Part shown: positions 10,227 to 22,200 of the stretch, one piece after another
Position numbering within the stretch: the stretch's first letter is position 1
Layout of the letters: each line of letters starts with the position of its first letter
Assembly: GCA_001662425.1 (NCBI GenBank)
Contig: BDDC01000102.1
Location: 11,056-75,055, forward strand
Origin: Chlamydomonas sphaeroides
Taxonomy: Eukaryota; Chlorophyta; Chlorophyceae; Chlamydomonadales; Chlamydomonadaceae
Direction: 5' to 3'
DNA: 64,000 bases
Notes under the pieces: model-generated
What the model saw: only the letters and a program-made list of their open reading frames with translations
The model's database searches: none
What the model was told of the DNA's origin: nothing
Program-made: the position numbers and the translations under genes

Positions 10227-13200
10227 ATGGGCCGGCAAGACGATGACGATGGAGCTGGCAGCCAACGCAGCGGCGCAGGCAGCCAGCGCAGCGGTACTTC
10301 TGGAGGCACCTCAGGGGCGGGTTCAGAGACTTCGAGCCAACGAAGTGATGCCAAGTTCCTCCGACTCCGCGACCGGTGCGCGCCCATAGTCTGCACGCTG
10401 CAGTGCTTCCGGTCGCATCTGGGTTGCTCCACCACCGTGTAGACAAGCTGTCGTTGTCGCCTAACCACAATAATGACGACCATACTGTATGCATGTCCCG
10501 CCCAGCCATCGGTCGCTAGCTCGTCTACACGCGCGCATAACCGGGGATTTCACGCGTAGCGACACCACGCATAATGCGAGCATCATGTGCGTCCTACGCT
10601 GCGCAGGGCCGCCGACCGCGACGAGGGCGACCTGCTGGAGCAGAAGCGCAGCGTGCAGGATGGCATCTTCTCTTGTGAGCTCAGGGAGAGGGGCGCCCTG
10701 AGCTGTTGACGCGCTTGCTAGTGGGGGTTAGGAACACCATGATAGACAGAGGGCATGCGCAGTGAGGGCAGGCAGCGGGGGACACCAAGCAAGGGGACTG
10801 GTGCGTGGGCCTGCCTGTCACGGTAGCGCTACTGACGGCACGTGACGGCACGGCAACGCACCACGCACCATACATGTCGTATGTCCTTGCCCCGAGCGCA
10901 GGCATGTACACGCTGGTGCGCCAGTCCGCGCTCAGCAGCTGGAAGTTCGCGGTGCTCAAGATGCTACTGGAGGGCCTGGTGAGTGGGGACGGCATGAGAG
11001 CTTGGCGAAGTAGCGAAGGGTGCTGCCTGTTGGGAGCGCACGCACGTCGGACCCTTCTGCCGTCACCAAGTCCGTAGTAACACGGCAGCCGCCATGACAA
11101 CGGGACGCAGTGCGCTCATACCTGGCGGCCGCCACACACAGCAGAGCCCGTACGTTAGTTGCTGGTAACGCTCGATCGTGCGTGCCGCGCCGCTCCGCCC
11201 CCAGATGGGCTTCATCGTCGTCTTCAACCCGTCAGTGGAGGAGTGGGCCATCAACACCAACAACCCTGGTGCGTGCGGCGGCACCATGGGAGCAGCCTTA
11301 AATTGTCCGCTGAGTCGGGGGGCGCTACCCCTTAGAGTCCGATTGCTCTGGGATGGCGCTGCCATCAGCAGCAGCCCTCCCGTCGTCGCCTGGTTCCTAG
11401 CCCCGCGCGCGTAAGCATTTCCCCTCTGCCCCGCAGTCTGGCAAATTGTCCGCTGGACCGTGTGGCGCTCGCCCATCATGCGCCTGTACGGCTACAATAN
11501 NNNNNNNNNNNNNNNNNNNNNNNNNNNNNNNNNNNNNNNNNNNNNNNNNNNNNNNNNNNNNNNNNNNNNNNNNNNNNNNNNNNNNNNNNNNNNNNNNNNN
11601 NNNNNNNNNNNNNNNNNNNNNNNNNNNNNNNNNNNNNNNNNNNNNNNNNAGCCCCTGTGCCGCCGTACCAAGCGAGCAGTCCGCGCTGCCAAGCTAGAGA
11701 GGATGCAGCTAGCTAGCCCAGCGCTGCGAGCGGGCAACCAAGGCTTACAGGCCGGCTGTCGCCAGACTTACATGCTGTGCCGTTCCTGCCATTTGCCAAG
11801 CAAAAGCATGGGCCTGCATGGCCGCCGGCTGCTGTTGGGTTGACAGAGCCGCACCAGCCGTTGGCGCACACGACATTCCTTGCTGGCTGGTTCACCACCC
11901 CGCCAGCTACGTGTTGCCTTCACCGACTACACCGACACAGCAACCCATATGATCCGCACCCCCGCCCTGCTAGCCCTGCCCCCGCTACCTCGATCCCCTG
12001 CTGGTGTCACCCGCTCGATGACCCACATGGGAGATTGCTCCCCACCACAGCTCCCCTTCATTCCCTCACTTGCTTGCCTCCCCTGCTGCCCGCCCCCAGA
12101 TCCTGGTTATGTACCTGATGGCCGCTGTGGTGCTGGTGTCGGTGCTGGGGCTGGTGGGTCTCACGCTGGCCATGCGGAGGCAGGAGCAGTCCAAGTGGCT
12201 GCGCACCGCGGCTGTGGTGCTGCACATCCTGTACGACGGTACGGCAAGGCCGGCGGGGCCTCAGGATGGAGGAGTTGACGGAGGGCAGCTGTTGCAATAG
12301 CCGCATAATCGACATGTCGCCTTTAGTTCGCTGTGGAGCCTGCCTCTACCATGCGCGCACATGCCTCTCCAGCTAGCTGCGCTCCAGCCCTCAGCCACTG
12401 GACCCTGCCCATCCCTGCCTTTCGCTGCAGTGGTCTTCATGATGTTCTACGTCTCGTTCTTCGGTGAGCGCCTTGACATGGTCAGGATGGGGTTCTGTCC
12501 GTGGCCAGCAGCAAATGTGACTCTTACCCCGCGAGGATACAGCCTGCGCAATGATACGTCCCGTACGTACGTGCGTGCTGCTGGGGACCTGTATGTGCAC
12601 GTACGTACCCGGCGCCCGCCGCGCACACCTGGTGGCATGACTACTTTGCCCGCACGCGCCGCCGTGGGACGGTCGCAGACTACTTCGTCTTCACGGCGAA
12701 TTGCCATTTTGGAGCGAAAGTTGTCAACCATGTCTACTTTGAGGACGTCAGTAAGTATGAAGCAACAAAGAACCATGCGCCAAGGAAGTGGCGGTGCGGT
12801 AGCCCGCGGGCATGCAGCCCAGGACGGTTGGCCTATGGGCCTCAACGCCGCGCGCCCTGCCTGCTGGGGCCTTTGCCGCTCAGGTAGCCCAAGCCCACGC
12901 ATGACCAAACTCCTGCGCCCCGCCGCACCACCCTGCAGCGCCATGTGCCACTGCTCGTCATCCGGACTACCTCGCTCCTTCCCTCATTCCCTCCTTCCAT
13001 CCTTACTTCGTTCCCTCCATCCCGCCCATCCCTCCGCAGTGTGCCTCTCCATGCCCCACATCCTGCACATGCTCGTGGCGTGCATCACGGCGGCCGTGTT
13101 CTTCTGCATCACCGCTCTCATGGTGATTGCCTCGTGCGACCTCAACCCCGTGTCCAAGGGCTACCTGGCCTCACCCGCAGCCATCACACGGCTCAAGATC

Positions 13201-16200
13201 CTGTTTGCCAAGGCCGTGTACATCATCATAGCGGACGACATGCAGAGCTGGCCCAAGCCACAGGCCGTCCTAATGGTGATGTGTGTCGCCCTGATTGCGT
13301 GGTGGAACTTCCGCACGGTGAGCGCCACACATGCCCAAGCAGCAGCGAATGTGTGCGCCCGGCAGGTGTAGCAGGTGCATGGGGTGCAGGGCCCCTGTAA
13401 AGCAACGCGCAGGGCCAGGAAAGAGATGCATGCCATCAGGTAGATGCGCACAGCCTGCCTCCGTCATGGCACGTGCGTCCAATCCGCACATCCCGGTACT
13501 CCCGCGCTCGCCGCAGCTGCCCTTCTACCGCTCCACTGTCAACGTTGTGTGGTGAGGCACGCATTTGCTGGAGGTCGCTCGGCGTCAGGGCGCCATGGGT
13601 CGGCAGCCTTGCACACATTCATGACTTGGTGAACGAAATGAGGCCGGCCAGCACGCCAACCCTGCTATGTGTTGTTGCGCGCCCCTGCTCCGGCCCCAGG
13701 TGCTCCATGTGGTGCGGCGTCCTGTACACCGCACTCCTGCTGTGCTACCTGGTCTTTGACCACGACCAGTCCGAGCATCACCGGAGAGACGTCACGCTGG
13801 TGCGGTTGCAGGTCCCGTGCCAATTTCCGGCAGCCATAGCCGCGTCAAACGAACACAAACAGCTAACGCTAATAACCTAGCTCACCAAACCATTGTCAAC
13901 CATAGAGCCTCGCCAGCAGCCCTGCACCTCACGCTGACGACAAATGAACCACAATGCCTGCCGCCCCACGCGCAGTATGTCCTGTACGGCATCTTCCCCG
14001 TCATCTTCGGGTCGCAGATCGTCTGCGCCATCCACGCCTGGTGGGCCTTTCGAGACGCGAAGAAGTTTGTCGACCTGGATCCAGGAGTCAAGATCAACAA
14101 GATCCACAAGTTCGACAGCGCCATGGAGGTGCGTACGACGGTGCATGTGGGTCATGTACGGTGGGAGAGGGCATGCGGTGCGTGCTGGAGCTCCACGTGC
14201 ACCGGGCCGCGTCAGCAACTTGGCGGGCTCGGGGCTGGTTTATTTGTGGGCCTGCCGACTATGCCGACATGCGAATCCAGTCATGGCCATGCCCCCATGA
14301 CCCTGTGTATCCTGTGTTTCGGACATAGGTGGAGCTGCTTTCTCGCGTGATGCGCAAGTACGACATCGATGGTGCCGTACTGGACGAGGCCGCGGCTCTA
14401 GGCGAAACCATCATCAAGGTGCGCCGATGGCTGGCTTGGTTGACGGACGCTCGGGCGGCAGGATCGAGGACGCATGGAACAGCTGGCGTCTCCGTGCTGC
14501 ACGTGTCGACGACAGAACATTGCACCGGTCGTGCCCTGCCCATCTATCCATGCTACGGACGCAGGCTGGCATGCACGTCTTCCCCAACAGCCCCACCCTC
14601 ATGATCCTGAATGCAAATGTGAGCAACGGGTGGAAGGGCCCGGGCCGGAAGTGTCAGCCACGGCATAGTGGCGTCGAATGGCCTTCGGCCTCAAGATGAC
14701 TCAAGCTCGCTGCCACCTCTTGCTGACCCTCGCCTACCTGCTCTAACACGTCGCATGCCCGACCACCCGCCGGCTGCTGCCTCAACGCTGCCCACAGTTC
14801 CTGCTGGAGGTGCGGAAGGACGGCCCCGCGAGCCGCACGCAGCTGCAGCTGGCATCCAAGCACTCGCCGTCGCTCATTGAGCGATACCAGGTGAGGAGGG
14901 CCCGGTAGTTGTTGCCAGGGCTCGAGCAGCACGCACCCTGGGCTCCGTTGTGGCAGAGTCATGTACGTAGGTGATGAGTGCCACCCTCTCCAACCGCGCC
15001 TTACTTGTGGGCTGTCCGCTTTTATTGGCCCTGCGTGCTGCGCACCCAATTTAGCAATCGATCACCGCCCTGTTTGTCAAGAGACATGCGTGGCCCACCC
15101 GCCCGCCGGCCCGGCCCTCTCGCCGCCCAGATCTTCTGCACGGGCGAGGCCTCCAAGCGCCTCAAGGACAGCCAGGACGGCGGCATGGACCTGCAGGCCT
15201 ACATTGAGTTCAGGAGGAACTTCAGGCACGTGGGTTTGCATCCGTCCAGACACTACGAGGTTGCTGGTTAGCGTCAGTCAGCACGCACCCGACCTGACAC
15301 CCTAGATAATGTGCCTGCCCAGGTTGCCGAGTCCAGCACTCAACCCTGCACCCGCCGGCTCAGGGACCTGAACCAACTCGGCACAACATCACCTGGCACC
15401 CGCCTGGAGCCCAGCGGCACATAGCATCGTGCGGCTTCAATGCTGCCTTGATTATTCGTGACGCCGCTGCTCTTCCCTGCCCCACAGGGCCGTGCTCCGC
15501 GTGCACAAGGAGGTGCTGCTGTTGCAGTCAGAGCTGTGGGCGCTGATGATCCGGTCCACTGTCCGCGTGGCGGAGGTTGACAGGGCCCTTGACGCGTTGG
15601 AGGACGCCACCGCACGTGCGAACCAGGTCTACAAGAGGTGCGCTGCAGAAGCTGGAAGCAAGGCTAGATAGAGCGGCGAACTGCCGCAAGCCAAGCATAG
15701 AAGCGAGCTGCTGGAAAGCCTTAAGATTTGGTTCCGCGCGTGCGTGTGAGGAGCTCGAGGAGCCTGTCTCAGAGCCATGTGATTGCTTGCCGACATCATC
15801 TTGGTTCCCCGTAGGGTGCTTGAGCGATACCCAACCAACGGCAAGCTGCTCCGCTGCTACGGCAAGTTCCTGGAGGACGTCAAGCACGACCCCGTGGCAG
15901 CGACCCGGGCCTATGCAGAGGCCAGCCGCCACGGCGGCGGGGATGCCATCATGAACCTCGACCTCAGCGCGGTGCAGGTGCGAGTGTCTGGGAGCATGGC
16001 CTCGAAGTAGTGTGCTAGTGTTCCGTAGCCGAAGCACGCACTGACGCCCAGCTTCGACGGTCGTGTCGTGTTGATGCTGGCATTTACGTTGCAACACAGC
16101 GCACACGCACTTCCATCAGCGGAATTACGTCTCTGCTGCCACTTGCTGTCTGCTCCTGCCCTCGCTCTCGACCGTCCCCAGGGCGCCACTGATAAGCCCG

Positions 16201-19200
16201 AGCTGTTGACGGGCATGTCAATGGTGGACGATGCCGTCATCGTCATCAACGCAGAAGGAGTCATCATGATGGTCTCCAACGTGAGACGGCTGGCTGCTGG
16301 CCTCGGCCACGGCTGCAGCTGTCACCCTACCCTGCCTGTCGCCTAGCTATCTGTGCCAACAACATCGCCGCATGCCCACCGCTGCCCTTAGCTCCTGCTC
16401 TGCGACTTGCCCTGCTGCGTGGCCCTGCGCAGGCCGTCCAGAGCGTGTTTGGCTACCCCAAGGCTGAGCTGGAAGGCGCCAATGTGGCCATGCTGATGCC
16501 GCAACCCTTCAGCCAGCGCCACGCGGGCTACCTGCAGCGTTACACGGCCGGTGGGGAGCCCCACATCCTGGACACCGTGCGGGAGGTGGTGGCGCTGCAC
16601 AAGGTGGCTGCCGTGGGCCTGGGCGTGCGGATGGAAAAGTGCACGGAAAGTGGAAATATTGGCAAAGACAGGGCACGCACCCGGGTGAAGTGGCCGCGCC
16701 AACGGGTCGACAAATAATGCAGCACGGTTTGTTGTAGGCCACTGCGTGCATTGGCAAATGCAGCAGCATGATTGTGCGATTCACCGCCACTCGTGGGCCT
16801 TGGTCTCCATCGTCTCTGTTTGTCTCTTTCTTGTCTGCTGTTCCAGGAGCGCTACGTCTTCCCCATGGCTCTCTGCGTCACCAAGATGTCGGGCACCGGC
16901 ACAGACAGGTGGGGGTCGGCATACCATGTCAATCTTTAAGCATGTACGCCTGACTTCCATCCACACGTGCATAGTGTGCGGCCCAGGCCTTGCTGTAGTC
17001 TGCTCAACAAGCGCACTTATGCTGCCTCGGTCCGTCTGCCACAGCGTCTTTCTGGGTGTGGCGAAGCCCCTGCCCGTGAACATATACAATGTGCGAGCCT
17101 GGCTGGCACCCAACGGCGTCTTCCTGTGCGGCGACCAGCATTTCTCTTCCATGTGTGGAGTTAACGAGAGCGAGCTGGCAAGTAGCGCCGGCCGCCTTGC
17201 TTCTGGCTTGGCTGCCACCTGAGCATTCGTATGTGTGCTGAGGGGTGCAGCTAGCACAGCGCCAGTGTCCCTCGAGTTGTGGCATGATGTCGGCACGCAG
17301 GGCAGATAGGGCAGCCGTTCAGCTGCCCTAGCCACACTGCTGGAAAGTATGTCAAGCTTATGGCAAGCCTTTGCTTTTATCTTATATAGTATGCCGACTT
17401 CATAGTCAATCATGTTTTAACACATTCAAGATTGGATATGTATGAGGGCTCCTGACGATGCACCCTGCCTCAAGCCAATTGTCCATGTCTGCCATGCCTG
17501 TCTCCATGTTCCCGGCCAGGTTGGTCGCCCGCTGGCCTCGATGGTAGAGAACGTGCCAGCTGAGGTGGAGGCGCTGCTGGAGCGATTTCACGAGGCCTCA
17601 TCGGCTGACCTGGCCGCCGGTGTGATCACCACTACGCTGCTGCTCAAGCACCGCTACCTGGACCCCGTGCCCGTGGACGTCACGATTGGCCTGGCAGGTG
17701 CGCAGAGGGGTGCTGTATGTTGTGCAGCAGCCGACTTGGTGGATGGAGGTGCTAGTCGGGTGCATGCAGGATTCGGGGGCCTAGGGTACGTCCTCGAGAG
17801 CAGCTGCCAGACTCTTGGCTTATTTGCTTATGCCGGGCTCACACACTGCTTCCTTGTCTGCCGTTGCCCTGCCTGCCACGCCTGCAGGCACCGACGGCCA
17901 GCGCATCATGGTGCTCAACTGCACCCGCACCGATGGCCTTGACGGCAACATCATGGTGGTCGACACTCACATGAAGCTACGCTTCGTGTCTTGCACCATG
18001 GCTACGCTGCTGGGCTACCCCATGCGCAAGCTCGCCACCATGCGCCTCGACCAGCTGCTGCCGCCACCCTACAACACCATGCACGCCAAGTGGCTCAAGG
18101 TGCGGCCAACTAACAGCAGGGCCGTTAATGGGCCAGCTCGCTTGCTGGCCCCGACTGCTCCACAAACACACATACGCCTGACGGCACATGCTAGCGAGTT
18201 GCCATGGATAGCCACTGAGCATGCATCGACATGTGTGCTCCAACTCATGCATTTGCCCTTGCCCTTGTCCCCCATTCACCCAGGACGCACCATTGGTAGT
18301 GCCGCCCACTTCTTGCCGGGCCAACAAGGTCGTCTACCTGCTCAACGAGAACGGCAGCACGGTGCCCGTGCGGATCAAGATCAAGCAGGCTGCCTCCTCG
18401 GCTACAGACCTGGCCATGAACCTCTTTGTGATTGAGGTGCGGCGAGGTGTTGGGCCGCCAGCTGTTGCTTGCATGTGTGGCTTAATTCCAGCAACATCGA
18501 TGCAGACGGACCTTGTCCGGCCCCTTTCTGCTATGTCTGGTCCGAACCTCCGTCCCTCATTGCTGACATGCAACGGGACCATGCCTGTGCCTCCTGGTCT
18601 CACCAGGTCATACCATCCCTGCCTCCTCAAGCTTTGGCCCCCCCTGCACGAATCCGCAGGTAGAGAAGGTTACCAATGAGGCCGTGCTCGACGAGAAGCG
18701 CATGGTACTGACTGTTACTTTCAACGGACAAGTTGTGTCAGTCAAGGAACCCAACTCGACAATATTCGACTTCCGGGCGGCAGACCTCCTTGGGACCAGC
18801 CTCTGCAACTCGGTGGATGTTTTTCAGGAGGTGCGCACACACGCACAGGTCGTATTTACTACATGTTATCTAGTTCTTAACGTACGGCTGTCCTCAGCTA
18901 GCAGAGGTTGAATGAGACCCGCATGGTAGGCTTTGACGCAACTGGCAGGCAAGGTGTTCCAGCTCCATCCCCATCATGGCCAGGGAGGGGAATGGAAGCC
19001 GTACGCAGTCGCACATATTGCAGACGCACTCAACCACCCTCAGCCTCCGTACCTTGAGATTACTTTACTAACATATCGATCATTCGACTTAATTTACTCG
19101 ATAGGTTACGACACGATGGCTGCGTGCCTTGCCTGGACACGCCCCACCCGCACTGTGCAGTGGCGTGAGCGCACCGATGAATCACAAATGCAGCTGCTGG

Positions 19201-22200
19201 TGCTGGCACTGCTGGACAAGGAGCAGGAGATGCCAGGTGGGTAGGCCGGCCATCAAGCAAGCCGCTTGCTGTCGGGTTGCCTGGCAGGATGCATGCGTGC
19301 CCATGAAATCGTATGAAAGGACCCTTTTGCTACCATTCCAGGAACGTCTTGGCGAGTGCGTGTCCATCCGCCCTCGACTGACGCCGCACCACATCTCCCT
19401 GCCATCTTGGAAGCAAGTCACGCCCAGGTCAAGGGACCCATGTCCAAGTCGGCGTGCCTACAGGCAAGTAGCAAACGCCCCACATCCACGTTGCTATGGC
19501 TACTATGGCTGCCCAACCATGCGCCCAGCAGGACGTGTGCTTCCCTTACACCTGCACCAGCTTAGCAAAGCATGCATCCGCCCACGTATTGTAAAGCCTG
19601 CCTGAGGTGTATATGCATGGGTCCGGTGGTATGAGGTGCGTGATGTGTTTATGGTCTTCCGGTCCTGTAGGTTGAGCTCTTGGAGGCAGAGGAGGAGGAC
19701 ACAGTCGAAAGTGCCCCAGTTGCGTGTGCCAAGGGAGCAGCACGTCACTCGGATGGCGCCTCTTCGGTGGGCAACAACACCCGCGTCAAGGTGACGCTGT
19801 GGCGGCGTGACCTGCTGACTGGTGTAATTGATCTGGACGAGAACCTGGTCATCCGGCGGGCCAGTTACATGACGGGGCTCATCGTGGGCATGCCCGCCAC
19901 CGCTATGAACAAGAAGCCACTGCAGAGGTGCGCATGCATGTGGTTACACAAAACATACGAGGAAGACCGAGAAAGACCGCTATCTAGCTTGAAGGCAGGC
20001 TATTGCATGTCGCACGCATGCAAGCAAGTGACAGGCCCTTTTGTTGCTTGCTGGGATGGGCTGCCTCACAGAATTCTTGACGTCCCTGCCGAATCAACGT
20101 GGAGCAAGCTGACTGCCGCCCATACCAAAGGCCACAAGCGCAGTGCCCTTAAGGGCGCCACAGAGCGCGGCACCATTTCGCCGCCCATGCCCTTTATTGG
20201 GCCGCACCCGGACACCGGCACCATGCGCATCATATGCCAGGGCGTAAAGTCGCTGGCGCCTGGCGGTGTAAGCAAGGTCACCGTGATGCTGCACCCCGAC
20301 ACCACCTTTGCGGGGGCCCATGCGAACCTCATGAAGGTGTTGCACCTTGACAAATTGGTGGCCCCAGCTTGCGGAGCCGCTGCGGGCCACAGTGGGGAAG
20401 ACCATGACCCCGTGGACCATGCCCATGTGCTGCTGGATCACGGTGATGAGGCCGGAGCTCACGGGCCCAAGGAGTCATCGTCCTTACCAAAGGCCGATGA
20501 TGCAGTGTCTGGTGAAGGCGCGGCGGCGGAGGAGAGTGGCAGTGATGAGGGTGCAGAGCAGGAGGACAGGAGCAGCGATGGCGGCAAGGAGGCGGGTGCG
20601 GACCCCGAGGCTGAGGATCAGGCCAAGCTGCACGGCACTGCAGGTATGCTGATATCTTACTGGGTGGGGCCTGCTGGTGGGCTTGGGCACATTTGTCCCA
20701 GCAGCTTGTGAGCTTCACACATCCCTTATTATCCATACCCCCACAGCCAACAAGTCAGACTTCGTGGCACAGTGGGTGCGCACCCTCACCCACAGAGCCA
20801 GCCTCAACCACGGAGCCAGCGGCGCCCTGGAGGGCCCGCCCGGCAGCAGCGCCGGTGCTGGAAACGGCCAGCCAGAGACACCACCAACGATTCTGGCAAC
20901 CATCAAGAGCGGCGCACTCGCAGCCATCCCCGAGGACGGCGCGCCGCCGGAGGGTAGTGGTGCAGCACCTGGCGGCCTGCTGAGGGGTGCAGGCACTATG
21001 GTCCGTGGCATGTCGAGTATGCTGGCTGGCGAGCCCTGGGCGCTGGGCAGCCGGCAAACGTCCCGGGCCATTGCTTCGCCAACGCCCGGCCAGGGGCGTA
21101 CCAGCCAGGCTGGGATGGTCCCGGCTGCAGTGGATGGTGATGGTGGGCCCGACAAGTGGGAGAAGGCTAGCGAAGGTGGTGACTCGAGTGCGGACGGCAG
21201 CCAGGCAGCCAGCGGCATCACGAGTGAGTTGTCCAACCACCACAGGCTGCTTGTCTGGCATTCGGCACTCGTATTTACCAATGAAATGCCACCTGGTGTG
21301 GCCCTATCCGTCCTGGCCCATCGATGCTGAGATACGTGCATGGATGGCCAAGGGTCAACGTGTGAGCGGCGGGGCTGCACCATATGCGTTCACATCTCTG
21401 CTGATTTTGCCCGCAGGTGTCACTGACGGCCAGTCGGGCGCGGACCTCATGCTTGACACCCGGCGCGGCCGCCTGCTCAAGGCACTGCAGAAGCTGCTGA
21501 TGGGCCCACTGCTGACTGTGCCGCTGGAGCGCCTGCGCCTGCACACCTACGCCATCCTGGCCATCATGCTTGTGACGCACATCGTTACCTACGTCATCAT
21601 CATCCAGGAGATGGCCAAGGAGCACCAGTGAGTCACCGCAGCAGCAGATTGCGATGGGCAGGCACCGAGCGAGCTGAAGGCAGCGCAGGATTTACTATGG
21701 CTGCACATTAATGAGGTGTGTGCTGCTGTGCCCCGCGCGGTCCATTGCCCTTTTCCCCTTCCACTTCCCGCCGTCCCCTCCCCATCCAGCGACATCAACC
21801 TGGTCCACCGCCAGGCCCTGGCTATGGACCGATCGCAGCTCATCGCGGTGCGTTGGTGGAGGAAGAAACGGGCCATGCTTTGCTGGGATGTTGGCGACGG
21901 TATGCAGCAGGGGCATGCTTGAATTCGTGCTCACAAAGTTGTTACTTTTCACAACCCTTACAATTACACTTGTAACGTCCGCTCAACTGCCGCTTGCTAT
22001 CTAGCTGAGGCCGCCTTAATCCATGTGCTCTTGCATGACGCTGCCCTTGCTTGCACGCCTCCCGGTCATGACTTTCTTCCGCCCCTGCAGGTCCGCTGCA
22101 TGATGGGAGCCTTCTGTGAGCGACCCAACGTGACGGCAAAGGTCTCGGTCTGCGCCAACACGTGAGAGCTATGGTTGGCGGTTTGGCGTAAAGCAGCATC

